Shown here: positions 43,279 through 51,590 of the stretch, piece by piece | How positions within the stretch are numbered: position 1 is the stretch's first letter | How the letters are laid out: every line of letters begins with the position of its first letter | Origin: Kingella potus | GTDB lineage: Bacteria; Pseudomonadota; Gammaproteobacteria; Burkholderiales; Neisseriaceae | Direction of reading: 5' to 3' | Length of the DNA stretch: 64,000 nt | Assembly: GCF_900451175.1 (NCBI RefSeq) | Contig: NZ_UGJJ01000001.1 | Span: 310,001 to 374,000 of the forward strand | Translations under genes and position numbers: made by a program | The notes under the pieces: generated by a model | Database searches by the model: none | Seen by the model: the letters and a program-made list of their open reading frames with translations, nothing else | What the model was told of the DNA's origin: nothing

Positions 43279-43944
43279 TTAGCGGCCCAAATCGCGCATA
43301 TCCTTCCAGCCCAGATTGGTCTGCACCAGCGTGGCGGTTCGGTCGTACGGCTCGCGCAGATATTCCCACTCTTTGCCGCCGGCCTGAATCAGCTTGTCCG
43401 CCCATTTTTCCGGAGCGATTTCGGCCTGATAGGACACTTCCGACACGGTAACGCCGTTATCGGGCGTGGGCGTGGTAAACCAATTGATTTTTCTGATTTT
43501 CTGTCCGCCCAGGCAAAACCAGGGGCTGCTCGGCGTAGCGCGTGCCTGTTCCATGCCTTTTTCGGTAAGGTGGAAAGACAATATGCCGGCAGGCTGTTTA
43601 CCGCCGCCGCTTTCGTTCTGATCCGCCTGTTTTTGTTCCGGCTGTTCCTTGGCGTAGAAACCCTCTTTCACCAGGATTTCCACCTGTTTGGCCGCCGCTT
43701 TGTTGATTTCTTTGCCTTGTGCATCGCGTCCGGCATATTGCAGCACGGGTTCGCCGATAACGGTGTGGCGCGTGGCGTGCTGCCCGTCGGGCATAACCAC
43801 ATCAAGCGTCAGCAGCAGGCAGACGTAGCGGCCTTCTTCCGACTGTGCCAGAGCTTTTTTAAAGTTGGCCTCGTTGGCTTCTTGGCTGCCGCCGCAGGCA
43901 GCCAGCACCAGCGCGGCGGCAAGAATCGGTACGTTTTTTTTCAT
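43279..43944 (-). CDS. Predicted lipoprotein of unknown function
   Basis: The 221-residue product has the signal MKKNVPILAAALVLAAC with cysteine 17, then GGSQEANEANFKKALAQ. The mature part has a two-part look: an N-terminal helical region, a polar low-complexity linker with many Q, E and K (about residues 105-125), and a C-terminal domain with WFCLGGQKIRKINWF and YQAEIAPEKWAD. I do not recognise the family. I chose the ATG at 43944 because the signal begins there; a longer frame starts 17 codons earlier. Confidence 0.75.
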   Translation of the reverse strand: MKKNVPILAAALVLAACGGSQEANEANFKKALAQSEEGRYVCLLLTLDVVMPDGQHATRHTVIGEPVLQYAGRDAQGKEINKAAAKQVEILVKEGFYAKEQPEQKQADQNESGGGKQPAGILSFHLTEKGMEQARATPSSPWFCLGGQKIRKINWFTTPTPDNGVTVSEVSYQAEIAPEKWADKLIQAGGKEWEYLREPYDRTATLVQTNLGWKDMRDLGR

Positions 43945-44069
43945 ATTGGTTCTCCTAAACTGAAAAAAGTAAAAGCGCGGCAAGCATATCGGCAAACCGG
44001 AAGCGGGGCAACAGGCGGCGGGCGGCTTTGCTACAATTGTGTTTTACCAACAGACAGGAGCATCAACCA

Positions 44070-44426
44070 ATGACGGTTTTATACGGCATACCCAATTGCG
44101 ACACCGTAAAAAAGGCACGCGCATGGCTTGCGGAACACGGCGCGGACTACACTTTTTCCGATTTCAAAAAAGAGCCGCCCGAGGCGCGGCAGATTGAAGC
44201 CTGGCTCGCCGACATCCCCCTCGAAACGCTGCTGAACCGGCGCGGCACCACTTGGCGCAAACTGACGGCGCAGCAGCAGGCGGCGGCAGGGGAGCGCACG
44301 GCGGCGGTCGCCCTGATGGCCGCGCAACCCAGCCTTATCAAACGCCCCGTGTTGGAACACGGCGGACGCTTCTACTGCGGCTTTCAGACGGCCTTATACG
44401 CAAACCTGTTTGCGGCGGCAGAATAA
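44070..44426 (+). CDS. ArsC/Spx-like reductase family protein (YffB type)
   Basis: The 118-residue product is an ArsC-like thioredoxin-fold protein: MTVLYGIPNCDTVKKARAWL with a single active-site cysteine C10, then FSDFKKEPPE, LLNRRGTTWRKL and SLIKRPVLEHGGRFYCGF, the standard order of the YffB/Spx branch. Members are thought to act as glutathione-dependent thiol reductases or not as enzymes at all; arsenate reduction is doubtful. An uptake sequence encodes FQTAL near the end. The ATG at 44070 is preceded by CAGGAG. Confidence 0.87.
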   Translation: MTVLYGIPNCDTVKKARAWLAEHGADYTFSDFKKEPPEARQIEAWLADIPLETLLNRRGTTWRKLTAQQQAAAGERTAAVALMAAQPSLIKRPVLEHGGRFYCGFQTALYANLFAAAE

Positions 44427-44464
44427 AACGTTCCGAAGTGTTCAAAACGCATTCGGACTTCGTG

Positions 44465-44814
44465 ATGAAAAAAGTTTTGCCCGTTTTTTTGCTGTTGGCT
44501 CTCGGCTTCGGCCTCTATCTCTACGACCTCAAACGCGAACGCTGGGGCGGATATGTGCAGATGCCGCGCGACATCCCGATGGCTTCGGAGATAGAGGAAC
44601 TGCCCTTTTCCGACATGGTTGTCCCCAAGGGGACGCTGTGCCGGCAAAGCAGCCGTCCGACGGAGGGTAAGGCCGCCTATGGCGGCTACCGTGTTTCCTG
44701 CAAAAACGGCACGGAAGGTTTTCTGACCTATTGCAACAAACCCGCATCTGCATCGAATACGAATACAAAAACCACGAACTCTTTCCGTATCTGACCCTGC
44801 CGCCCGACGAATAG
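44465..44814 (+). pseudogene. Small membrane-anchored protein with probable 3' frameshift
   Basis: The frame from the ATG at 44465 encodes a 109-residue protein with one N-terminal helix (MKKVLPVFLLLALGFGLYLY) and a periplasmic part containing FSDMVVPKGTLCRQS and GGYRVSCKNGTEGFLTYCNK. After that the reading becomes SNT-rich and stops at 44794. The next register continues naturally as RICIEYEYKNHELFPYLTLP and ends at 44814. Restoring one C in the CCC after AACAAA would join them, so a one-base deletion (or a sequencing error) is likely. The family is not recognised. Confidence 0.65.
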
Positions 44815-44971
44815 GCTACGGTTTCCTGCTTAAAAACCAATAATCGGTTTTGTGTTTCGGCGTGGTTTTGGAAAGCAAGCTATCCGGAACGGCAGCCACG
44901 TAAGAGGCGATTACCCCGCGCGGATAGACGGCCAATCTGCCCGCAACCTTTGCACAAGCTCCCCTGCCGCC

Positions 44972-45068
44972 ATTCCCGCGCAGCTTGGAATCTTATTTGT
45001 GTTGAATCAACAGCCTGTTTTTACAATGCCTTCCAAATGGCGGCAAAGATTCCCGCCCGCACGGGAAT
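44972..45068. repeat. Neisserial intergenic mosaic element (dRS3-bounded)
   Basis: Two dRS3-type repeats of form ATTCCC-N8-GGGAAT lie at 44972-44991 (one mismatch, TGGAAT) and 45049-45068 (perfect), enclosing a spacer of about 57 bases. This is the structure of NIME units known from Neisseria, where dRS3 repeats flank RS sequences. Confidence 0.75.
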
Positions 45069-45116
45069 ACGGATTCCGGCAGATTCGGAGTTTTGCAAAG
45101 ATTTCCGCTTTCCCCG

Positions 45117-45175
45117 CCACACAAGCAAACAGGCCGTCTGAAAACGCTTTTCAGACGGCCTGTTTGCTTGTGTGG
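45117..45175. terminator. Perfect 28-bp hairpin built on uptake sequences
   Basis: CCACACAAGCAAACAGGCCG and onward to TGAAAA (28 bases) is followed by a CGC loop and the exact complement. The stem extends 14 bases beyond the uptake sequence and ends just past the 3' end of the minus-strand acetyltransferase gene. Confidence 0.8.
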
Positions 45176-45183
45176 CAGCGCAT

Positions 45184-45666
45184 TCACAGCCTTTTGCGCA
45201 TCAGCTCGCATTCCACTTTTACCGTGCGGTTGAGCGGCAGCACAGCCTTGCCCAGCGAATCGTAGCCGTTGAGCAGGTAGAAGCTGACGGAATTGGTGGA
45301 CGCATAGAGTTTGAGAAAGGCGAAGCCGGCCGAAGCCGCACGTTCTTCGGCCTTGTGCAGCAGGGCGGTGCCCAATCCCTGATTGTGCACGAACGGATGG
45401 ACGTAGAGCGCGTCGAGCTGCGCTTCTTTCAAATCAATTTGTACGAAGCCCTGTATATGGCCTTTAAACTCGGCCACCCAAAGCTCGCGCTTGGGATCGG
45501 CCAAGGTTTCGAGATAGCTCTCCGGAGCGAGCAGCGCACTCCATGCTTCGAGTACGGTTTGGTCGTAGCTTTTGCGGCAGGTGTACTGCACGGCGTATTC
45601 GTGGACGTGGTGGATGTCGGCACAGTCGGCGGGCACGGCAGGGCGCAAGACGGTAAGGATGGCCAT
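45184..45666 (-). CDS. GNAT-family N-acetyltransferase
   Basis: The 160-residue product has the GNAT fold. Its acetyl-CoA pyrophosphate-binding motif is VHPFVHNQGLGTALLHKAEERA, preceded by the strand ELWVAEFKGHIQGFVQI and followed by LKLYASTNSVSFYLLNGYDSL, typical of N-acetyltransferases acting on small molecules or protein termini. The substrate is unknown. A minus-strand TATAAT at 45711-45716 lies 45 bases upstream. Convergent with the region carrying the mosaic element. Confidence 0.87.
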   Translation of the reverse strand: MAILTVLRPAVPADCADIHHVHEYAVQYTCRKSYDQTVLEAWSALLAPESYLETLADPKRELWVAEFKGHIQGFVQIDLKEAQLDALYVHPFVHNQGLGTALLHKAEERAASAGFAFLKLYASTNSVSFYLLNGYDSLGKAVLPLNRTVKVECELMRKRL

Positions 45667-45810
45667 AGTGTTTCCTGTGGATGCAACAAAAGGGCGGCGG
45701 TAAGGCGGCGATTATAGCGGATAAAACCAAGCGTTTCGGCAGAGAAGCAGCGGACAGGGTTGTATCCGTTTGCGCCGCGCCGGAATCCGCAGGCCTGCGG
45801 CGCGAAGCGG

Positions 45811-45850
45811 CATGAGGCCGTCTGAAAACGGATTTTCAGACGGCCTCATG
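45811..45850. terminator. Uptake-sequence terminator after purK
   Basis: Eighteen-bp perfect arms (CATGAGGCCGTCTGAAAA) with a four-base loop, 16 bases beyond the purK stop. Confidence 0.75.
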
Positions 45851-45865
45851 CTGACAAAACTTTAT

Positions 45866-47005
45866 TCAAAGCAGGCCGTGCAGCTTTTGCGCCTTGTCCA
45901 GCGCGGTTTGGGCATCGTCGGCGAAAACAACGAAATGCCCCATTTTGCGGCCTTTGCGTGCGGCTTTTTTGCCGTAAAGGTGCAGGTGGGCGCGGGCATC
46001 GCTTTGCAGCGGCAGCCAGTCGGGTCCGCGGCCGTCATCTTTCCACACGTCTCCCAAAATATTGGCCATGCAGCAGGGCGAGAGCAGGCGGGTGTCGGCG
46101 GGCGGCAGGCCGCACATGATGCGTACCTGCTGCTGGAACTGGTCGGCCGCGCAGGCATCGATGGTGTGGTGGCCGCTGTTGTGCGGGCGCGGCGCGATTT
46201 CGTTGACCAGCAGTTCGTGCGTGTCGCCGACGACGAAAATTTCTACGGCCAATACGCCGCTGTAGTCCAAAGCATCCGCCAGCCGTACCGCCATCTGCCG
46301 CGCTTTCTGCTGGATTTCGGCATTCAGGCGGGCGGGGACGACGGAATAGGCCAAAATGCCGTTTTCGTGAATGTTTTCGGCAGGGTCGAAGGTTTGCACG
46401 TTTGCGCTGTCCAAGCGGCATACGACAACGGAAATTTCGCCGCGCAAATCAACTGTTTTTTCCAATACGCATTCCACGCCGCCCAGTCCGGCGAATGCGG
46501 TTTTGAGTTCGTCCGGAGTCTGCACGCGGATTTGGCCTTTGCCGTCGTAGCCCAGCGTGGCGGTTTTGAGAATGCCGGGCAGAAAAGCCGCGCTTGCTGC
46601 CGTGATGTCTTCGGGCGTGCAGACGGCCTGATACGGCGCGGTCTGCAAACCGGCTTCGCGGATGCGCGCTTTTTCCAAAATGCGGTTTTGCGCCACGGCC
46701 ACGCAGTCTGCGCTTGGCGAAACCCGTGTGTGCCGCGCCAGAAAGCGCATGGCATCGGCGCTGACGTTTTCAAATTCGGTGGTTACGGCGGCACACCGCG
46801 CCAGCTCGTCCAAAGCGGCGGCATCATCGAAAGGGGCGCACAGATGGCGGTCGGCAAATTCGGCGGCGGGCGCGGCCGGGTCGGGGTCGAGCACGGTAAC
46901 GCGGTAGCCCATGGTTTTGGCGGCGGCGGCGAACATACGGCCGAGCTGGCCGCCGCCGAGTATGCCCAGCATGGCGGGCGGGAGGATGGGGGTGTTTGGT
47001 TTCAT
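45866..47005 (-). CDS. purK: N5-carboxyaminoimidazole ribonucleotide synthase
   Basis: PurK carboxylates AIR with ATP and bicarbonate in purine synthesis. The 379-residue protein has the ATP-grasp layout: N-terminal GILGGGQLGRMFAAAAKTMGY, the central grip KTATLGYDGKGQIRVQ, and the metal-binding EIFVVGDTHELLVNEIAPRPHNSGHHTID. The start at 47005 (MKPNTPILPPAMLGIL) is supported by the glycine motif that follows; a later internal ATG is also possible. An uptake sequence-like TGCAGACGGCCTGATAC encodes QTAPYQAV. purE is not in the window. Confidence 0.95.
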   Translation of the reverse strand: MKPNTPILPPAMLGILGGGQLGRMFAAAAKTMGYRVTVLDPDPAAPAAEFADRHLCAPFDDAAALDELARCAAVTTEFENVSADAMRFLARHTRVSPSADCVAVAQNRILEKARIREAGLQTAPYQAVCTPEDITAASAAFLPGILKTATLGYDGKGQIRVQTPDELKTAFAGLGGVECVLEKTVDLRGEISVVVCRLDSANVQTFDPAENIHENGILAYSVVPARLNAEIQQKARQMAVRLADALDYSGVLAVEIFVVGDTHELLVNEIAPRPHNSGHHTIDACAADQFQQQVRIMCGLPPADTRLLSPCCMANILGDVWKDDGRGPDWLPLQSDARAHLHLYGKKAARKGRKMGHFVVFADDAQTALDKAQKLHGLL

Positions 47006-47039
47006 GGTTTGGTCTTTATTGCAAAAAGTGTGTTTTCAA

Positions 47040-47080
47040 GTTTTCAGACGGCCTCCAAAACGTTTGCGGCCGTCTGAAAA
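47040..47080. terminator. Inverted uptake-sequence pair between the zinc-ribbon gene and purK
   Basis: The two copies are arranged so that TTTTCAGACGGCC comes first and GGCCGTCTGAAAA follows after about 15 bases, just past the 3' end of the minus-strand zinc-ribbon gene. Confidence 0.55.
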
Positions 47081-47085
47081 ACGGT

Positions 47086-48483
47086 TTATTCAAACAGGGA
47101 AAGGGTTTCCACGCCTTCGGGTGTGGCTTCGTCCAGACGCTCGATCCAGTGTGTGCCATTGAGGATTTTGCCGTCGGAGGCAATCTTGAAGCTGACTCTG
47201 TGGCCGTCGGTGCTTTCAAAAACATAGGCTTCGCCTTTCGCGCCGACGCGGCAGCTTTTGATTTCTTCTTTCGCGCCCAGTTTCTGCGTCCACACGGGTT
47301 GGCCGGAGGAGGTGTCGAGCATTTGCAGGAAAACGGGCGAACTTTTGGCGACGGTTTCGTGGAAGGTAATCAGGGCGTATCTGCCGCTGCGGCATTCCAG
47401 CCTCGGGCGGTAGTAGTCGCGGCCGGGGGTTACGTCGCGCCATTTGATGATGCGCGAATCGCGGCGGGTTTCGTCGTTCCAAACGATGCGTTTGCCGTTT
47501 GCGTCTTGATTCCAGTAGAAATCGGCGGGAGCAAAGGGGAAGCCGTCGGGCGTTTTCTGTATGTATTCAAACAGGTAGTCTTGATCTCCTTCTTCCATGG
47601 CGATGCTGCTGCCGTTGCGCGAGGCGAAGGTGAGGACGGTGCGCTCGGGCGCGTCGGCGGGCACGGGCGGGGGCTTGCGGTAGAGGTAGTCGCGCTGCCC
47701 GTCTTCGGTAAAGGCGCGGTTGCTGTGCGGGTAGTAGTGCAGCTTTTTGCCGCTGTTGGTCATGATACGGAACGAGTCGTCGTCGTTGTAGGGTTCTACG
47801 GTGGCGATGCCTTGTGAGAGTTCGGGATTGGCTTTGCGGAAGGCTTCGTTCATTTCCTGCAAACCCAGGGTATTGGTGTCGAGGCGGTAGATGTCGGTGA
47901 ACGGGATGGATTCTTTGCCTGCCAGCAGGTAGATTTCGCCGGTGGCAAACTGTTTGACGCGGATGCTGGTGCTGACGTTGTCTTTTTCGTATTTGCCGCC
48001 GAAGGCGGCCTGCCCGATGATTTTGCCGCTGTCGGGGTCGTAAAAGGTGAGGCGGAAGGGATTGGGCTGATAGTGAAATTCCGACAGCACGGCGAGGATG
48101 TTCGGGTGTTCGGCGTTGCCGAAGTAGAAGGATTGTTTGTGGCTGATGCGGCGCAGGCGGCCTTCGCTGTCGACGGTGATGTCGGACGCGGTGCGTGATT
48201 GCGGGCTGGGGCTGCGGCTTTTTCCTATGATCGGCAGGGCAATCAGGCCGGCGGTAACGGCGATACAGCCGAAGATTGCGTACGCCCATTGTTTCGCGCC
48301 GACGGGGCTGACGCGCTCCGGCGGTGCGGGCTCGTAGTAGTGGTAGTGTTTGATCTGCGTGCTGCCGTTTTCAACGAAATATTCGGTGCCGCAGTTGCCG
48401 CAGCGGTAGTGGTTTTCTTTGATTTCGCTCTGCTCGGTGCTGCTGCATTGGGGGCATTGCACGGCGTGGATTTTTTTGCTCAT
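47086..48483 (-). CDS. Unrecognised zinc-ribbon membrane protein
   Basis: The 465-residue product starts with a zinc-ribbon (CPQC at residues 10-13 and CGNC at about 29-32), then a short linker (STQIKHYHYYEPAPP) and one transmembrane helix (about 66-86, WAYAIFGCIAVTAGLIALPI). The remaining 370 residues would face the periplasm. They repeat a pattern of short strands with aromatic residues (SFYFGNAEHPNILAVLSEFHY, DYLFEYIQKTPDG, RYALITFHETVAKS) that suggests a beta-propeller, by inspection only. I recognise no family. It lies between purK and the tiny lipoprotein gene. Confidence 0.7.
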   Translation of the reverse strand: MSKKIHAVQCPQCSSTEQSEIKENHYRCGNCGTEYFVENGSTQIKHYHYYEPAPPERVSPVGAKQWAYAIFGCIAVTAGLIALPIIGKSRSPSPQSRTASDITVDSEGRLRRISHKQSFYFGNAEHPNILAVLSEFHYQPNPFRLTFYDPDSGKIIGQAAFGGKYEKDNVSTSIRVKQFATGEIYLLAGKESIPFTDIYRLDTNTLGLQEMNEAFRKANPELSQGIATVEPYNDDDSFRIMTNSGKKLHYYPHSNRAFTEDGQRDYLYRKPPPVPADAPERTVLTFASRNGSSIAMEEGDQDYLFEYIQKTPDGFPFAPADFYWNQDANGKRIVWNDETRRDSRIIKWRDVTPGRDYYRPRLECRSGRYALITFHETVAKSSPVFLQMLDTSSGQPVWTQKLGAKEEIKSCRVGAKGEAYVFESTDGHRVSFKIASDGKILNGTHWIERLDEATPEGVETLSLFE

Positions 48484-48625
48484 GGTTTTCCTGTGGGCTG
48501 GGGAAACGCGTTGGTGGGGTGTTTGTTTTATAGTGAAACAACACGAAAATATCCATCATGCTGTTTGCACGGCAGCTAGGAGGTGCGGTGTAAGCCGCGC
48601 ACACGGTTTCAGACGGCCTGCGCAA
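48484..48625. other. Short intergenic region with a single repeat arm at its right edge
   Basis: It holds an uptake sequence near 48609. The repeat arm GCGTGCGCCGCTC...CACACCCTG continues into the end of the neighbouring tiny lipoprotein frame (about 48634-48662). Confidence 0.5.
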
Positions 48626-48739
48626 TTAAAGAACGCGTGCGCCGCTCAGGCGGCACACCCTGCTTCGCTGCTTCGGGGGAGCGGAACAGGCAAGCGGCAG
48701 GGCTGCCGCGATTGCGGTGAGGATCAGTCGGTATTTCAT
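48626..48739 (-). CDS. Tiny predicted lipoprotein
   Basis: This frame encodes 37 residues: MKYRLILTAIAAALPLACSA, then PPKQRSRVCRLSG and a short tail. The signal is convincing (two basic residues, a hydrophobic core, LPLAC lipobox with cysteine 18). AAGGAAACAC sits before the ATG. The mature part is only 20 residues, and its last two thirds are encoded by an arm of the CACACCCTA intergenic repeat. It may therefore be a gene cut short by that repeat, or a genuine entericidin-sized lipoprotein. It lies downstream of trpE on the same strand, past a terminator. Confidence 0.5.
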   Translation of the reverse strand: MKYRLILTAIAAALPLACSAPPKQRSRVCRLSGARVL

Positions 48740-48764
48740 GTGTTTCCTTGTCGGGTGGGGAATT

Positions 48765-48809
48765 GTATTTTCAGACGGCCTCAAATGCTTTGAGGCCGTC
48801 TGAAAATAC
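48765..48809. terminator. Twenty-one-bp hairpin after trpE
   Basis: GTATTTTCAGACGGCCTCAAA, a TGC loop and its perfect complement, 17 bases past the trpE stop. Confidence 0.75.
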
Positions 48810-48826
48810 GTTTGGGCAGCAGCGGG

Positions 48827-50302
48827 CTAGTTGTCCAGCCCTTCCTGCACCATCTGCGCCGCGCGCAATACGGCGCGGGCTTTGTTTTGGGTTTCCTGCC
48901 ATTCGGCTTCTTCGTCGGAATCGGCCACGATGCCGCCGCCGCTTTGCACATAGAGCGTGCCGTCTTTGATCACGGCGGTGCGGATGGCGATGGCCAGGTC
49001 CATGTCGTTGTTGAAGCCCCATACGCCGACCGCGCCGCCGTAGATGTTGCGCTTTTCGGGTTCGAGTTCTTCGATGATTTCGAGGGCGCGGACTTTGGGT
49101 GCGCCCGAGAGCGTGCCGGCGGGAAAGGTGGCGGCAAGAATGTCCATATTGCTTACGCCTTCTTTCAGACGGCCTTCCACGTTGGAAACGATGTGCATCA
49201 CATGGGAGTATTTTTCGATGGCCATTTTGTCGGTTAGGCGCACGCTGCCGGTTTGGCTGATGCTGCCGACATCGTTTCTGCCCAAATCAATCAGCATCAC
49301 GTGTTCGGCGGTTTCTTTTTCGTCGGCCAGCAGGGCGGCGGCGTTGGCCGCGTCTTCTTCGGGCGTTGCGCCGCGCACGCGGGTGCCGGCGATGGGGCGG
49401 ACGACGACGGTATCGCGCTCGCGGCGCACGAGGATTTCTGGCGAGGAGCCGACGATGTGGAAATCGCCGAAATCGTAGTAAAACAGATAGGGCGAGGGGT
49501 TGAGGGTGCGCAGGGCGCGGTAGAGGCTGACGGGTTTGTCGGCAAAGGGCAGGCTCATGCGCTGGCTGGGGACGACCTGCATACAGTCGCCGTCGAGGAT
49601 GTAGCGGCGGATGCGGCGGACGTATTCTTTATAGCGTGCTTCGCCGGTGTGGTGGCGGGGTTCGGTTTGGGTGCTGCCCAGCGAGAGGGGGATGGCGACG
49701 TTTTGGCGGAGCTGTTCGCGCAGCTCTTCGAGGCGGGCGCGGGCTTGTTCGTAGGCTTCGGCTTCGGCGGGATCGGTATAGACGATGAGATAGATTTTGC
49801 CGGAGAGGTTGTCGATAACGGCCAGCTCCTGCGAAAGCATGAGGAAGATGTCGGGCGTGCCGAGGGGGTCGGCTTTTTGGGGGTGTTTGAGACAGCGGGC
49901 GAGGTGCTCGAAGCTGTATACGGTTTCGTGGCCGAAGTAGCCGGCCAGCCCGCCGGTGAAGCGGGGAAGGCCGGGGATTTCGGGGGTGCGGAAGCTGTCG
50001 TGGAAGGCTTGGATGTATTGCAGGGGGTTGCCGCTGTGGGTTTCGACGGGCAGGTGATCGCGGTAGAGGGTGGTGAGGCCGTCTGAAACTTTGATGTAGG
50101 TGCGGCAGGGCAGGCCGACAAAGGAATAGCGGCCGAAGCGTTCGCCGCCGACAACGGATTCGAGCAGGTAGGTGTAGGGCCGGTTGGCGAGTTTGAGATA
50201 CAGCGAGAGCGGCGTGTCGAGGTCGGCCAGCAGCTCTTGCACCAGCGGGATGCGGTTGCAGCCGGCGGCGGCGTGGGCGAGGAATTGGTCTTTGCTTATC
50301 AT
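48827..50302 (-). CDS. trpE: Anthranilate synthase component I
   Basis: TrpE makes anthranilate from chorismate, the first step of tryptophan synthesis. The 491-residue product has the feedback site LLESVVGGERFGRYSFVG near residue 45, then the chorismate-binding domain with SPEILVRRE, RPIAGTRVRG, ADEKETAEHVMLIDLGRND and FPAGTLSGAPKVRALEII. The C-terminal half is complete. trpG and the other trp genes are not next to it, as is usual in Neisseria. No leader peptide or attenuator was recognised upstream. Confidence 0.96.
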   Translation of the reverse strand: MISKDQFLAHAAAGCNRIPLVQELLADLDTPLSLYLKLANRPYTYLLESVVGGERFGRYSFVGLPCRTYIKVSDGLTTLYRDHLPVETHSGNPLQYIQAFHDSFRTPEIPGLPRFTGGLAGYFGHETVYSFEHLARCLKHPQKADPLGTPDIFLMLSQELAVIDNLSGKIYLIVYTDPAEAEAYEQARARLEELREQLRQNVAIPLSLGSTQTEPRHHTGEARYKEYVRRIRRYILDGDCMQVVPSQRMSLPFADKPVSLYRALRTLNPSPYLFYYDFGDFHIVGSSPEILVRRERDTVVVRPIAGTRVRGATPEEDAANAAALLADEKETAEHVMLIDLGRNDVGSISQTGSVRLTDKMAIEKYSHVMHIVSNVEGRLKEGVSNMDILAATFPAGTLSGAPKVRALEIIEELEPEKRNIYGGAVGVWGFNNDMDLAIAIRTAVIKDGTLYVQSGGGIVADSDEEAEWQETQNKARAVLRAAQMVQEGLDN

Positions 50303-50478
50303 GGAAAATCTTTCGGACGGTGTGGACGGACGGGATTCGGGTTTCGGACTGCTTTCGGGTTTTCAGGCTTCTGCCGCTTCTTGGGGGACACAAGCATTTT
50401 CAGACGGCCTGAAACGGTTTTCTGCCGCTGCCTGTTTTTTCGGGCTGCCCGATGCTTTCAGACGGCCTGTGCCGTTTG

Positions 50479-51471
50479 CTATTTTGCCCCGCTGTTTGTG
50501 GCTGCGGCCGGCCGGTAATGTTGCGCTTTTGCGTCCCAGCGGTAGATTGTGCGGCCGCGCTTGCCTTTGCTGCCGCGCCGTTGCAGGACGATGTCGTTGT
50601 AGCCCGCGTGCGGCTGTCCGAAAAACAGCACGCTTTCGCTTTCGGAAATATGGTGTTGGCGCGTGCCGTCGGGATTCCAGTCGCCGGCGATGTCGGCAAA
50701 TTCGTACACGGGGGCGGAAAACACGGGTTTGAGCCTGCCGCCGACCACGGCAAACAGGCTGACGGCCTGATTGAGCGCGCTGCCGCCGCTGTATCCTTCG
50801 TGTGCGCCGATGCGCAGGCCGAAAGCGGCGGTGTCGCCGTTGAGGCGGTAGGGGGCGAAGTCGAAACGCATCAGCAGACCGGATACGTTGCTGCCGTTGC
50901 GGCTGCGCAGGGAGAAGCCCGCCGTATCGGGGGCGGCGGTTTTGCCGCACGCTTTTTTGCCCTTGCCGCAGGCATCTTCTTTTTTATCAACATCTTCGTA
51001 GGCATCGGCGGTGTTTTCGGTGTAGGGCGCGGCGGCCGGGACGTAGCGGCCGTTTTCCTGTTTGAGCACGGCCACGACGGCGGTGTAGGTGCTGCGGTGG
51101 TCATAGAGGCCGGCGCAGGCCTGCTTGTTATCGGTGCGGCCTGCTGCGGCATCGGGGCTGACGGGAACGGTGCAGGCAACGGCGATGTAGCGGCCGGGGC
51201 TGTCGGGCCAGGCGCGCAGTTCGAGGAAGTTCCAGCTCAGGCCGTGCAGCTTGGCGGGAACGGCGGCTTTGAGGATTTCCTGTGCGGCGGGGGTGTCCAA
51301 ATCGAGCGGCCTGAAGGCGGGTATGGCTTTGCCGGACATTTGGCTTTCGTAGATGGCGCGGCCTTCCGGGCTGCGGATGGCTCCGCCCGCTTTGTCGAGC
51401 GAGCGGACGCGGGTTTCTCCGGCGTGTGCGGACACGGCGGCGGCAAGCAGGAGGAGCAGGAGGCGTTGCAT
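50479..51471 (-). CDS. Secreted protein of unknown function
   Basis: The 330-residue product has a Sec signal (MQRLLLLLLAAAVSAHA-GETR) and no further membrane segment, so it should be periplasmic or secreted. A lysine- and cysteine-containing low-complexity patch (DACGKGKKACGK) near residue 165 splits two regions. The C-terminal half has WNPDGTRQHHISESESVLFFG and an end rich in tyrosine. I recognise no family. Upstream of trpE on the gene order but with its own start region; an uptake sequence lies near 50459, past its stop. Confidence 0.7.
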   Translation of the reverse strand: MQRLLLLLLAAAVSAHAGETRVRSLDKAGGAIRSPEGRAIYESQMSGKAIPAFRPLDLDTPAAQEILKAAVPAKLHGLSWNFLELRAWPDSPGRYIAVACTVPVSPDAAAGRTDNKQACAGLYDHRSTYTAVVAVLKQENGRYVPAAAPYTENTADAYEDVDKKEDACGKGKKACGKTAAPDTAGFSLRSRNGSNVSGLLMRFDFAPYRLNGDTAAFGLRIGAHEGYSGGSALNQAVSLFAVVGGRLKPVFSAPVYEFADIAGDWNPDGTRQHHISESESVLFFGQPHAGYNDIVLQRRGSKGKRGRTIYRWDAKAQHYRPAAATNSGAK

Positions 51472-51590
51472 GGTTTTTCTTTCGTAACCCGAGGCGGCGG
51501 CTTACTGCTCCGCCCGCTGTGCGTTTTCAGACGGTCTGTACGGCAATGTTAAAAATCGTGAAAAGTATAGCAGCTTAACGCGCTGCGGGA

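Larger units (their letters stand above)
44815..45183. other. Intergenic region with mosaic element and long hairpin
   Basis: No gene is supported here. The 137-codon frame across it lacks coding character and crosses repeats. The region holds the dRS3-type repeats and the 28-bp hairpin listed separately. Confidence 0.6.

Noticed and set aside
44852..45265. 137-codon frame between the frameshifted gene and the acetyltransferase gene
   Set aside because: It crosses two dRS3 repeats and an uptake-sequence hairpin and overlaps the convergent gene; no coding character.
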